A stretch of DNA of 64,000 nucleotides from Agrococcus terreus (GTDB taxonomy: Bacteria; Actinomycetota; Actinomycetes; Actinomycetales; Microbacteriaceae). The notes beneath the pieces are model-generated. The model saw nothing but the letters and a program-made list of their open reading frames with translations, made no database searches and was not told where the DNA came from. The position numbers and the translations under genes were made by a program. Shown one piece after another: positions 41,635 to 50,646 of the stretch. The stretch spans positions 1,054,001 through 1,118,000 of the forward strand of contig NZ_BMLM01000001.1 in NCBI RefSeq assembly GCF_014645235.1, read 5' to 3'. Numbering within the stretch: position 1 is the first letter of the stretch; every line of letters starts with the position of its first letter.

Positions 41635-43259
41635 CCGCACCGCTGCTGGAGGTCCGCGACCTGCGGATCGAGTACCGATCGCGCCGCTCGGCGCACGTGG
41701 CCGTCGAAAGCGCGTCGCTCGAGCTCGCGCGCGGGGAGGCCCTCGCGCTCGTGGGGGAGTCGGGGTCGGGCAAGTCGAGCATCGGCAGGGCCGTGCTCGG
41801 CCTGCAGCGCGGCTCGACGCGCGTCACCGGGACCGTGCGGCTCGACGGCGAGGACCTGCTGGGGATGCCGGAGGGCCGCCGGCGGGCGCTGCGGGGCGCC
41901 GCGATCGCGCTCGTGCCGCAGGACCCGATGGCGGCGCTCGACCCGCTGCGGCGCGTCGGCGACCAGGTGGCCGAGGTGCTGCGCGTGCACCGCCTCGCCG
42001 CCGGCGCGGCCGCGCGCGAGCGCGCGCTCGCGGCGCTCGCGGAGGCGGGGCTTCCGGATCCGGCGCTCGCGCAGCGCTACCCGCACCAGCTCTCGGGCGG
42101 CCAGCGGCAGCGCGTGCTCATCGCCGCGGCGATCGTCGCCGAGCCGCGGCTCGTGGTGGCCGACGAGCCGACGAGCGCGCTCGACGTCACGGTGCAGCGC
42201 ACGATCCTCGACCGCCTGCAGGCGCTCACCGCCGAGCGCGGCACCGGGCTGCTGCTCATCACGCACGACCTGGCCGTCGCGGCCGAGCGCGCCGACCGCA
42301 TCGCCGTGCTCGACCGCGGCCGCATCGTCGAGGACGGGCGGGCGCGCGCCGTCGTGGCGGCGCCGGCCCACGCGTCGACGCGCGCGCTCGTCGGCTCGCT
42401 GCCGCAGCTGCGCGCCGAGCCGCTCGTCGCGCCGGCGCCCGACGACGCGCCCGTCGTGCTGCGCGGCGAGGGGCTCTCGCTCGCGTTCGGGCACGGCCCG
42501 GCGGCGACGGTCGCGCTCGACGGCGTCGACCTGGCGCTGCGGCGCGGGCAGTCGCTCGGGGTGGTGGGGGAGTCCGGATCCGGCAAGACGACGCTCGCGC
42601 GCGTCGTGCTGGGGCTCGCGCGGCCCGATGCCGGCCGCGTCGAGCTCGACGGCGCCCCGGAGCCCGAGCGCGGGCGCAGCCGCGCGTTCCGGCGCCGCGT
42701 CCAGCCGGTGTTCCAGGACCCGTACTCGTCGCTCGACCCCTCGCACGTCGTCGGCCACGCGATCCTCGAGCCGGTCCGCGCGCTCGCGCGCACCGGCCGC
42801 GCCGAGCGCCGGGCGCGGCTCGCCGAGCTGCTCGAGCAGGTGCGGCTGCCGTCGACGATCGCCTCCCGGCTGCCGGGCGAGCTCTCGGGCGGCCAGCTGC
42901 AGCGCGTCGCCATCGCCCGCGCGCTCTCGGTCGGGCCCGACGTGCTCGTGTGCGACGAGGCGGTCAGCGCGCTCGACGTCACCGTCCAGGCCCAGGTGCT
43001 CGAGCTGCTCGCGGAGCTCCAGCGCGAGCGCGGCCTCTCGACGCTCTTCATCACGCACGACCTGGCCGTGCTGCGGCTCGTGTGCGACACGGTCGCCGTG
43101 ATGGAGGCGGGGCGGATCGTCGAGCAGGGGCCCACCGCCGCGGTGCTCGCGGCGCCGGCGCACCCGCGTACGCGAGCGCTGCTCGAGGCGGTGCCCGGGG
43201 CCGTGGCCGGCCTGGGGCCCGGCGCCGGGCTGGAGCCGGCGGAGGCGGCGGCGGCCTAG
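41631..43259 (+). CDS. Peptide ABC transporter double ATPase (DppD-DppF fusion)
   Basis: 542 residues with two nucleotide-binding domains. Domain 1: Walker A GESGSGKS, 'LSGGQRQR', 'ADEPTSALDVTVQ'. Domain 2: Walker A GESGSGKT, 'LSGGQLQR', with the Walker B variant 'CDEAVSALDVTVQ'. It is shorter than the importer 1 ATPase because the C-terminal peptide-transporter extensions and linker are reduced. It energises the two permeases encoded immediately upstream. ATG at 41631 overlaps the DppC-type stop by 4 bp. Confidence 0.94.
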   Translation: MTAPLLEVRDLRIEYRSRRSAHVAVESASLELARGEALALVGESGSGKSSIGRAVLGLQRGSTRVTGTVRLDGEDLLGMPEGRRRALRGAAIALVPQDPMAALDPLRRVGDQVAEVLRVHRLAAGAAARERALAALAEAGLPDPALAQRYPHQLSGGQRQRVLIAAAIVAEPRLVVADEPTSALDVTVQRTILDRLQALTAERGTGLLLITHDLAVAAERADRIAVLDRGRIVEDGRARAVVAAPAHASTRALVGSLPQLRAEPLVAPAPDDAPVVLRGEGLSLAFGHGPAATVALDGVDLALRRGQSLGVVGESGSGKTTLARVVLGLARPDAGRVELDGAPEPERGRSRAFRRRVQPVFQDPYSSLDPSHVVGHAILEPVRALARTGRAERRARLAELLEQVRLPSTIASRLPGELSGGQLQRVAIARALSVGPDVLVCDEAVSALDVTVQAQVLELLAELQRERGLSTLFITHDLAVLRLVCDTVAVMEAGRIVEQGPTAAVLAAPAHPRTRALLEAVPGAVAGLGPGAGLEPAEAAAA

Positions 43260-43282
43260 CGGCGCGACCGGGGCGCGGCGCC

Positions 43283-43302
43283 GCGGCCGTGTCGGCGGCC
43301 GC
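43283..43302 (+). terminator. Candidate terminator of importer operon 2
   Basis: 7-bp stem GCGGCCG (43283-43289) with CGGCCGC (43296-43302), 6-nt loop, between the ATPase stop and the adnA promoter; it ends 3 nt before the adnA -10 box. Confidence 0.45.
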
Positions 43303-43305
43303 CGA

Positions 43306-43317
43306 TACCGTGGCGCC
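43306..43317 (+). promoter_or_regulatory. -10 box of a probably leaderless adnA-adnB transcript
   Basis: TACCGT (43306-43311) followed by 6 nt and the GTG at 43318. Confidence 0.6.
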
Positions 43318-46300
43318 GTGCCCGCACCAGCCCAGCTCGCCTCCGCGCATCCCGCCCTCGCCGACGGCGCGCCGCTCGAGCTCGACGAGGCGCAGCGCGC
43401 CGTGCTGGCGCTGCCCGAGCGGGCGAGCGCCATCGTGCTGGGCGTCTCCGGCTCCGGCAAGACCACGACCCTCGTCGAGCTCGTCGCCGACCGGCTCGCC
43501 CACGGCCTCGACCCGGCCGAGCTGCTCGTCGTGGCGGGCTCGCGGCAGGCCGCGACCGCGCTCCGCGACCGGCTCGCGGCGCGCACCGGCGCCGTCACGC
43601 CCGGGCCCCTCGCGCGCTCGCTGCCGTCGTTCGCGCACGCCGTGCTCGCCGCCGTGGCGCTCGCCGAGGGGCGCCCCGCGCCGCAGCTGCTCTCGGGCGC
43701 CGAGCAGGACCGCATCATCGCGGCGATGCTCGCCGGCCACGCCGACGACGAGGCGGGCGGCGAGGGCCGCGGCCCCGCGTGGCCCGACCACCTGCACGCC
43801 GAGGTGCGCGAGCTCGCCGGCTTCCGGGCCGAGCTGCGCGAGCTGCTCGCCGCCGTCGCCGAGCGCGGCTGGGACGCCGACGACCTGCGCCGCACCGCGC
43901 ACGAGCGCGAGATGCCGGAGTGGGCGGCCGCCGCCGACTTCCTCGACGAGTTCGAGCGCCTCCAGCGGCTCGAGCGGCGCGGCGCCGAGAGCGTCACCGC
44001 CGCCTCGCTGCTGCGCCGCGCGGCGCGCGCGGTCCGCGAGGCCGACCGCATTGCGCTGCCCTCGCTCGTCGTCGTCGACGACGCCCAGGAGCTGACGGAG
44101 GGCGCCGTCGTGCTGCTCGAGGCGCTCCGCGCCCGCGGGGCGTCGATCGTCGCGCTCGGCGACCCCGACACGACCACCGGCGGCTTCCGCGGCGCCGACC
44201 CGGGCCTCCTCGCCGCCCTGCCCGCGCGGCTCGGCTTCGAGCATGAGCCCGGGCACCGGCTCGTGCTCGCGACCGACCACCGCCACGGCCCGCACGTGCG
44301 CGCGCTCGCCGCGTCGCTCGCCGGCGGCATCGGCACCGCGGGCGCCGGCGACCACCGCCGCGCCGTCGCGGGCGGCGCGCCCGACGGCGTCGAGCTGCGC
44401 CTCGCCGCCTCGGTCGACGAGCAGGCGCGCCAGATCGCCCGCGCCATCCACGAGCGCCGCGCCGCGGGCGTGCCGCATGGCGGCATCGCCGTCGTCGCGC
44501 GCACGGGCCGCATCGCGGCGGAGCTCTCGTCGCTGCTCTCGGCGCTCGACGTGCCGGTCGCGTCCGGCGGCCCCACGCGGCTGCGCGAGGTCTCGGTCGT
44601 CGACGCGCTCGTGAGCGTGCTCGCGGTCGCCGCCGGGCGCGTGCCGCTCACGGCGGAGCTCGTCGAGCGCCTGCTGCGCGGCGACCTGCTCGGCCTCGAC
44701 GCGCTCGCCGTGCGCCGCCTCAAGCGCGCGCTGCGGCACCGCATCATCGCCGCGGGCGGCGAGGTGCACGTGCCCGGGGCCGAGCTCGTCCGCGACGCGA
44801 TCGACGACCCGAGCCTGCTCGAGGGGCTCGAGCGCGCGCGGCTCGCGGTGCCCGCCGCGCGACGGCTCGCGCGCATGCTCGCCGAGGCCCGCGAGCTCAT
44901 CCACGCCGACGACCCCGCATCCGCCGACCGCGTCCTCTGGCGCGTGTGGTCGATCGCCGGCGTCGCGGAGCCGTGGCGCACGGCGGCGCTCGAGGGCGCC
45001 GGCGTCGAGCGCTCGCTCGCCAACCGCAGGCTCGACGCCGTCGTCGCGCTGTTCGACCAGGTCGCGCGCCTCATCGAGCGCCGGCCGGACGTCGACACCG
45101 GCGGGTTCGTCGACGCGTGGCTCGCCTCGAGCATCGACGACGACTCGCTCGCCGCTCGCGCCGAGGGCGACCGGGTGTCGATCGGCACGCCCGGCCAGCT
45201 CGTGGGCCGCGAGGTCGACACGGTGATCGTCGCCGGCCTCCAGGAGGGCGTCTGGCCCAACCTCCGCGCGCGCGGCTCGCTGCTGGGCGCCAACCGGCTC
45301 GACGGCGCCGCGACCGACGACGACCGCGTCGCGGTGCTCCACGACGAGCTGCGCACCTTCGCGAAGGCCGTGCAGGCGGCGCGGGCGCGCGTGGTGCTCA
45401 CCGCGGTCGAGAGCGACGACGAGCAGCCATCGCCGTTCACCGCGGGCGTCCCCGTGGCGCCGGGCGGCGACGACCGGTGGCACTCGCTGCGCTCGCTCGT
45501 CGCGCACCTGCGCCGCCGCGTCGTCGACCAGGGCGACCGGGCGGCCGCGGCGGCGCTGCGCCGCCTGGCGGACGCCGGCGTGCCCGGCGCCGCCGTCGAC
45601 CAGTGGTGGGGCCTCGCGCCCATCACGACCGAGCGCCGGCTCGACCAGGACGCCCCGGTCGCCGTCTCGCCCTCCGCGCTGCAGAAGCTGCAGGACTGCG
45701 AGGTCGACTGGGTCATCCAGCGGCTCGCCGGCTCGACCTCCAACCGCGCCGCAGGCTTCGGCACGATCGTGCACGAGGCGGTCGAGCGGGCCGACGCGAC
45801 CGACCCGGCCGCGCTCGAGCGGTACATCGGCGACCGCTTCGGCGAGCTCGCCCACCCCTCCGCCTGGGAGGCCGCGCAGCAGCGCGGCGACGTGCCGCAG
45901 CTCGTCGCCCACATCGCCGACTACTTCCAGCGCCTCCGCGGCGAGGGGTGGACGGTCGTGCCCGGCGAGCACGAGGCCCGGTTCACCGTCGAGCTCGAGG
46001 GCGGCGCCGCCCTGCACGGCTCGATCGACTGGCTCGAGCACGGCGCCGACGGCACCGTGCGCGTCGTCGACCTCAAGACGGGCAAGCACAAGCCCGACGC
46101 GCATCCCGAGCTCGGCAACCTGCAGCTGCGCGCCTACCAGCTCGCGATCTCGCTCGGCGGCATCGAGGGCGTGCCCGCGAGCGCGCCGACCGAGGCCCGG
46201 CTCGTCATGCCGCGGCTCGGCACCAAGCAGAAGGTCGTCGCCGCCGACGCGTTCGAGGAGGTGCGCGAGGCCTTCGCCGAGCACCTCCGCGACGCCGTCG

Positions 46301-46407
46301 CCACCATGGGCGGCGCCCGCTTCTCGGCCTCGCCCGGCGAGCACTGCTGCGCCCCCTTCTCGTTCGGCCAGTGCGCCATCCACGTGCTCCCGGAGGTCAC
46401 CGAATGA
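43318..46407 (+). CDS. adnA: AdnA-type helicase-nuclease subunit (UvrD-like motor plus RecB-like nuclease)
   Basis: 1029 residues. With AdnB it would form the actinobacterial end-resecting machine for double-strand-break repair. N-terminal SF1 motor: Walker A 'GVSGSGKT' (42-49), motif II 'DDAQ' at 254-257 (usually DExQ), and later 'VIVAGLQEGVWPN'. C-terminal PD-(D/E)XK nuclease: 'GTIVHEAVE', 'GSIDWLE', 'VVDLKTGK' (Asp918, Lys920) and 'QLRAYQLAI'. Cysteines in 'LQDCEVDWV' and 'EHCCAPFSFGQC' could hold a 4Fe-4S cluster, as in AddB-type nucleases. GTG at 43318 follows TACCGT by 6 nt. It overlaps adnB by 4 bp. Confidence 0.88.
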   Translation: MPAPAQLASAHPALADGAPLELDEAQRAVLALPERASAIVLGVSGSGKTTTLVELVADRLAHGLDPAELLVVAGSRQAATALRDRLAARTGAVTPGPLARSLPSFAHAVLAAVALAEGRPAPQLLSGAEQDRIIAAMLAGHADDEAGGEGRGPAWPDHLHAEVRELAGFRAELRELLAAVAERGWDADDLRRTAHEREMPEWAAAADFLDEFERLQRLERRGAESVTAASLLRRAARAVREADRIALPSLVVVDDAQELTEGAVVLLEALRARGASIVALGDPDTTTGGFRGADPGLLAALPARLGFEHEPGHRLVLATDHRHGPHVRALAASLAGGIGTAGAGDHRRAVAGGAPDGVELRLAASVDEQARQIARAIHERRAAGVPHGGIAVVARTGRIAAELSSLLSALDVPVASGGPTRLREVSVVDALVSVLAVAAGRVPLTAELVERLLRGDLLGLDALAVRRLKRALRHRIIAAGGEVHVPGAELVRDAIDDPSLLEGLERARLAVPAARRLARMLAEARELIHADDPASADRVLWRVWSIAGVAEPWRTAALEGAGVERSLANRRLDAVVALFDQVARLIERRPDVDTGGFVDAWLASSIDDDSLAARAEGDRVSIGTPGQLVGREVDTVIVAGLQEGVWPNLRARGSLLGANRLDGAATDDDRVAVLHDELRTFAKAVQAARARVVLTAVESDDEQPSPFTAGVPVAPGGDDRWHSLRSLVAHLRRRVVDQGDRAAAAALRRLADAGVPGAAVDQWWGLAPITTERRLDQDAPVAVSPSALQKLQDCEVDWVIQRLAGSTSNRAAGFGTIVHEAVERADATDPAALERYIGDRFGELAHPSAWEAAQQRGDVPQLVAHIADYFQRLRGEGWTVVPGEHEARFTVELEGGAALHGSIDWLEHGADGTVRVVDLKTGKHKPDAHPELGNLQLRAYQLAISLGGIEGVPASAPTEARLVMPRLGTKQKVVAADAFEEVREAFAEHLRDAVATMGGARFSASPGEHCCAPFSFGQCAIHVLPEVTE

Positions 46408-49400
46408 CGCGATCGCCCGACGACATCGCCCGCGCCCTCGCCGAGGTGCAGGGCAAGCCCGTGCAGCCGCCGACCGACGAGCAGCGCGCCGTCATCGAGG
46501 CGCCGTCCGCCCCGACGCTCGTCGTCGCGGGCGCCGGCAGCGGCAAGACGCACACGATGGCGCAGCGCGTGCTCTGGCTCGTCGCCAACGAGCACGCCCT
46601 GCCCGACCAGGTGCTCGGCCTCACCTTCACCCGCAAGGCGGCGCGCGAGCTGCAGGACCGCCTCGACGACCAGCTCGTGCTGCTCGGCGAGGCGGGCCTC
46701 GTCGACCGGACGCTCGTCGCCACGAGCAAGCCCGTCGTCCAGACCTACAACTCCTTCGCGAGCAGCCTGTTCAAGGAGTGGGGCCTCCTGATCGGGCGCG
46801 ATCCCGAGTCCGACGTGCTCACCGACCCGGCCGCGTTCATCCTCGCCCTGCGCGTCGCGCGCGCCTCCGACGACCTGCGGCTCGCGCAGATCGGCTCCGC
46901 CGCGGTCGTCGCGCAGGCCGTCGTGCAGCTCGCGGGCGAGCTCGGCGACCACCACGTGACGACCGACGCGCTGCGCCGGACCGGGCTCGCGCGCCGCTTC
47001 GCCGGGCTCGCCGACCTGCCGCCGCGCGCCGACGCGAAGCGGCCGCTCAGCCAGTCCGCGCTGAAGGACCTCGCGCGCGACGCCGCGAACGTCGGCGCGC
47101 TCGACGCCCTCGCCGACCTCGTCGACGCCTTCGACGAGCAGAAGCGGCGGCTCGGCGTCGTGCAGTTCAGCGACCAGGTGCGCTTCGCGATGGACGCGCT
47201 CGCGGCGCACCCCGGCGCGGCCGAGGAGCTCCGCGACCGGCACCGCTTCGTGCTGCTCGACGAGTTCCAGGACACCTCGGTGCTGCAGCTGCGGCTGCTG
47301 GGCACGATGTTCCGCGAGCAGCCGGTCATGGCGGTGGGCGACCCGAACCAGGCGATCTACGGCTTCCGCGGCGCGAGCGCCGGCACCCTCGCGCTCTTCG
47401 AGCGCCACTTCGGCGCGACCGCGAAGGCCGCGCTGTCGACGAGCTGGCGCAACGACCGCGAGATCCTGCGGATCGCCGGCACCGTCGCCGACGAGCTCCC
47501 CGTGCGCCCCGAGGTGCCCGTCCTGCCGCTGCAGGCGCGCGAGCACGCCGGGCCGGGCGTCGTCGCCGTGCGCCACCTCGAGACCGTCGACGACGAGGCG
47601 CGCGAGCTCGCCGCCTGGTTCGTCGAGCACGGGCTCGACGAGGGCCGCACCGCGGCGCTGCTCGTGCGCACGCACGGGCAGGGCATCGACCTCTCGAACG
47701 CGCTGCGTGCGCTCGGCGTGCGCGTCTCGCGCACCGGCGGCGGCGGCCTCCTCGAGGAGCCCGCCGTCGTCGACCTCGTCGCCGCGCTCCGGGTGCTCGG
47801 CCGGCCCGAGGAGGGCTCGGCACTCGTGCGGCTGCTCGCCGGCAGCCGCTGGCGGATCGGCGTCGCCGACCTCATGGCGCTGCAGCGCGCCGCCGGGCGC
47901 ATGGCGTCGGCGGGGCTCACCGACGAGCAGCGCAGCAGCGACCGGAGCGCGGTCGTGCCCGAGGCGTCGGCGTCGATCGTCGACGCGCTCGACGCCCTGC
48001 TCGAGTCCGACGGGCTCGAGGGCGCCACCGACGAGGGCGTCGCCCGCATGCGCGACGCGGCGCAGCTGCTGCGCTCGCTGCGCCGCAGCGCCGGCATGCC
48101 GCTCGTCGACTTCGTCCGCCTCGTCGAGCGCGCGCTGCGCCTCGACATCGAGGTCGACGCGCACTCCGGCCGCACCGCCGCGGCGCTCGACGCGTTCGCG
48201 CGCGAGGTGCACGCCTTCGCGACCGCCGACGAGCAGGGCGGCCTCGAGTCGCTGCTCGTCTACCTCGAGGCGGTCGAGGCCGGCCGCGGTCCGGACGCGC
48301 CGCAGCTCGAGGCGCAGCCCGGCACCGTGCAGGTCATGACGATGCACGCCTCGAAGGGCCTCGAGTGGGACCTCGTCGCGCTGCCGCGGCTCGCGGCGGC
48401 GCAGGCCGACCCGAGCTCGAAGGGCTGGCTCGACCGCGCGCGGCTGCCGTTCCCGCTGCGCGGCGACGCGACGATGCTGCCCGAGCTCGACCACGAGCAG
48501 CCGACGGCGCACGACTACCTCGACGCGCGCGGCGACTTCACCGCCGCGCTCAAGGCCCACGACGAGTCCGAGCGCGACCGCCTCTCGTACGTCGCCGTGA
48601 CCCGCGCGCGCAGCGCGCTCTGGCTCTCCGGGGCGCTCTGGTACGGCAGCGGCACGATGGCCGCGAGGCCCACGAAGCTGCTCCTGCTCGCCGCCGAGGC
48701 GACGGGCGCGCCGCTGCTCGAGCAGCCCGAGCGGGGCACCCCGAACCCGCGCTCCGGCACCGCGGCGACGACCGTCTGGCCCGCCGACCCGCTCGGCGCC
48801 CGCCGCGACGCCGTCGAGCGCGGCGCGGCGCTCGTCGAGGACGCCGACCCCGGCGCCGCGACGCCGTGGGACGACGCCATCCGCCTGCTGCTCGACGACC
48901 GCGACGCCGCGCGGCTCGCGCTGCCAACCCGTATCGCCGCCTCCGGCTTCAAGGACTGGGCCGCGGATCCGGTCGCCGTCGCGCGCTCGATCGCCCGCCC
49001 CATGCCGCAGGAGCCGTTCGCCGCCACCCGGCTCGGCACGCTCTTCCACAGCTGGGTCGAACGGCGCGGCAGCGCCATCGGGCTGGGCGACGCGCTCGAC
49101 GACGATGCGCTCGACGAGGAGCTCGTCGGCATCGACGCCGACCGCCTCGAGCGGCTCAAGGCCACCTTCCTCGCCTCGCCCTACGGCACGCGCGAGGTGG
49201 CCGAGACCGAGCTCGAGGTGCACCTGCCCCTCGCCGGCACCACCGTCGTCTGCAAGCTCGACGCCGTCTACCGCGACGGCGAGCGCGCGACCGTCGTCGA
49301 CTGGAAGACGGGCGCCCTCCCGCGCGACGCCGCCGACCTCGAGGCCCGCCAGCTGCAGCTGGCGCTGTACCGCGCCGCGTACGCCGCGCACGCGGGCATC

Positions 49401-49544
49401 GATCCCGAGCTCGTCGACGCGGAGCTGTACTTCGTCGAGCACGACGAGGTCGTGCGGCCGCCGCGCATCGAGTCGCTGGCCGAGCTCGAGCAGCGATGGC
49501 TCGCCGCGCAGCAGGCGGTCGCCGCCGCGTCAGCGGCCGGCTGA
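46404..49544 (+). CDS. adnB: AdnB-type helicase-nuclease subunit
   Basis: 1046 residues. Canonical SF1A motor with Walker A 'GAGSGKT' (43-49), 'LTFTRKAARELQDRL', motif II 'DEFQD' (286-290), 'GDPNQAIYGFRGA', 'MTMHASKGLEWDLV' and 'YVAVTRARSALW'. The C-terminal RecB-like nuclease has 'GTLFHSWVE', 'KLDAVYRDG', 'TVVDWKTG' (Asp966, Lys968) and 'QLQLALYRAAYA'. Both motor and nuclease look intact, so this is the probable lead motor of the AdnAB heterodimer. The start overlaps the adnA stop (ATGA). The 3' end overlaps the convergent kinase-like gene by 15 bp. Confidence 0.92.
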   Translation: MTRSPDDIARALAEVQGKPVQPPTDEQRAVIEAPSAPTLVVAGAGSGKTHTMAQRVLWLVANEHALPDQVLGLTFTRKAARELQDRLDDQLVLLGEAGLVDRTLVATSKPVVQTYNSFASSLFKEWGLLIGRDPESDVLTDPAAFILALRVARASDDLRLAQIGSAAVVAQAVVQLAGELGDHHVTTDALRRTGLARRFAGLADLPPRADAKRPLSQSALKDLARDAANVGALDALADLVDAFDEQKRRLGVVQFSDQVRFAMDALAAHPGAAEELRDRHRFVLLDEFQDTSVLQLRLLGTMFREQPVMAVGDPNQAIYGFRGASAGTLALFERHFGATAKAALSTSWRNDREILRIAGTVADELPVRPEVPVLPLQAREHAGPGVVAVRHLETVDDEARELAAWFVEHGLDEGRTAALLVRTHGQGIDLSNALRALGVRVSRTGGGGLLEEPAVVDLVAALRVLGRPEEGSALVRLLAGSRWRIGVADLMALQRAAGRMASAGLTDEQRSSDRSAVVPEASASIVDALDALLESDGLEGATDEGVARMRDAAQLLRSLRRSAGMPLVDFVRLVERALRLDIEVDAHSGRTAAALDAFAREVHAFATADEQGGLESLLVYLEAVEAGRGPDAPQLEAQPGTVQVMTMHASKGLEWDLVALPRLAAAQADPSSKGWLDRARLPFPLRGDATMLPELDHEQPTAHDYLDARGDFTAALKAHDESERDRLSYVAVTRARSALWLSGALWYGSGTMAARPTKLLLLAAEATGAPLLEQPERGTPNPRSGTAATTVWPADPLGARRDAVERGAALVEDADPGAATPWDDAIRLLLDDRDAARLALPTRIAASGFKDWAADPVAVARSIARPMPQEPFAATRLGTLFHSWVERRGSAIGLGDALDDDALDEELVGIDADRLERLKATFLASPYGTREVAETELEVHLPLAGTTVVCKLDAVYRDGERATVVDWKTGALPRDAADLEARQLQLALYRAAYAAHAGIDPELVDAELYFVEHDEVVRPPRIESLAELEQRWLAAQQAVAAASAAG

Positions 49545-50588
49545 GGCCTCGCGCTCGTCGTCGAAGCCGGCGTCGAGGCGCTGCTCGGCGGTCCGGTCGT
49601 CGCGCGCGCTCTCGCCGAGGTACGCCTGCACGTCCGCGAGGTCCATCGTCTCGAGCCGCTGCGGCTCGATCGCCGCCGAGGGGTCGCGGTCGACGCGCTG
49701 TACGAGGCCCGAGAGCATGCCGGCGGCATCGGCGACGATCGCGTCGTCGCCGCGGTCGACGCCGTGGAGCAGCCAGCGCGCCACGTCGAGCTCCGCGTGG
49801 AGCATCGCGCGCTGGCGCACGTGCCGGTCGCCGATGCCGCGCGCCGCGGCGTGCGCCTCGAACGCCTCGTCGACGCTGCCGAACTCGCTCGAGCCGAGCA
49901 GGAACGCCAGGTCCCGGGCCGGGTCGCCGACCGAGAGCGCGTGCCAGCCGTCGAGGCCGGTCACCCGACCGCCCTCGATGCGGAACGCCGGCGCCTGCAG
50001 GTCGCCGTGGACGACCGCCGGCTTGAACTGCCAGAGGCGGTCGTCGCCGAGGGCGCGCTCCCAGCGCTCGAGGAGCGGCGCGGGCACCGAGCCGGTCGCC
50101 GCGGCGCGGTCGAAGGTGTCGAGCAGGCCCTGGCGCACCGAGGCCGCGGCCGCGTGCGGCAGCCCGGCGTCGGAGACCACCGAGGTGGGCAGCTCGTGGA
50201 TCGCGGCGATCGCCTGGCCGACGCTGGGTGCGAGGCCGGGGGCGGCGGGGGAGACGTCGGCGAGCCGCATGGGCGTGCCGCCCAGCCGGGTGAGCACGAA
50301 CACGCGCGAGCGGCCCGCGGGCGCGCTGCCGAGCACGGCCGGCACCTCGAACGGGAGCCGCGAGCGGGTCGCGGGCGTGAGCGCCGCGAGGGCCGCCTCG
50401 TGCTCCTCGGCCGTGCGCAGGGCCGAGACGGAGCGGGGGAGCACGAGCAGGGCCGTCTCGCCGTCGGCGAGGCGCGCCGCCACCTGCGAGCGGTGCTCGT
50501 CGGAGCCGTCCTCGGTCGCGCCCACCACGGCGAGGCCCTCGACTGCGGTCGTCGCGAGCGCGGCTAGAGTGAAGGGGTTCGTGCTCAT
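49530..50588 (-). CDS. Aminoglycoside-phosphotransferase-fold protein with degenerate active site
   Basis: 352 residues with the layout of APH/choline-kinase-like proteins ('SRVFVLTRLGGTPM' hinge, 'AVVHGDLQAPAF' catalytic loop, 'GLDGWHALSVGDPARDLAFLL'). The HGD Asp is present, but the Asn expected five residues after it is Ala. The metal-binding DF/DW motif reads LDGWH, so kinase activity is uncertain. No resistance function should be assumed. A long acidic C-terminus ('SARDDRTAEQRLDAGFDDERE') follows the fold. ATG at 50588 lies 7 nt after a TAGCCT box. It separates adnB and nudC, which are adjacent or near in mycobacteria. Confidence 0.75.
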   Translation of the reverse strand: MSTNPFTLAALATTAVEGLAVVGATEDGSDEHRSQVAARLADGETALLVLPRSVSALRTAEEHEAALAALTPATRSRLPFEVPAVLGSAPAGRSRVFVLTRLGGTPMRLADVSPAAPGLAPSVGQAIAAIHELPTSVVSDAGLPHAAAASVRQGLLDTFDRAAATGSVPAPLLERWERALGDDRLWQFKPAVVHGDLQAPAFRIEGGRVTGLDGWHALSVGDPARDLAFLLGSSEFGSVDEAFEAHAAARGIGDRHVRQRAMLHAELDVARWLLHGVDRGDDAIVADAAGMLSGLVQRVDRDPSAAIEPQRLETMDLADVQAYLGESARDDRTAEQRLDAGFDDEREASAGR

Positions 50589-50601
50589 GGATGCCAGGCT
50601 A
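50589..50601 (-). promoter_or_regulatory. -10 box of the kinase-like gene
   Basis: Minus-strand TAGCCT (50601 to 50596), 7 nt before the ATG; probably leaderless. Confidence 0.55.
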
Positions 50602-50646
50602 GGCGGCGCGCGCCCTCCCGGGGCGGCGCCACGCGACGGAGGTGAC

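Noticed and set aside
41121-45914. A 1597-codon open frame on the minus strand, and several other frames over 400 codons (e.g. 15933-18629, 43051-46383, 46134-49442)
   Set aside because: They run antisense across well-supported genes with clear motifs (permeases, ATPases, adnA, adnB). In DNA this GC-rich, stop codons are rare and shadow frames are long; the translations are low-complexity Arg/Ala/Gly-rich and show no domains.
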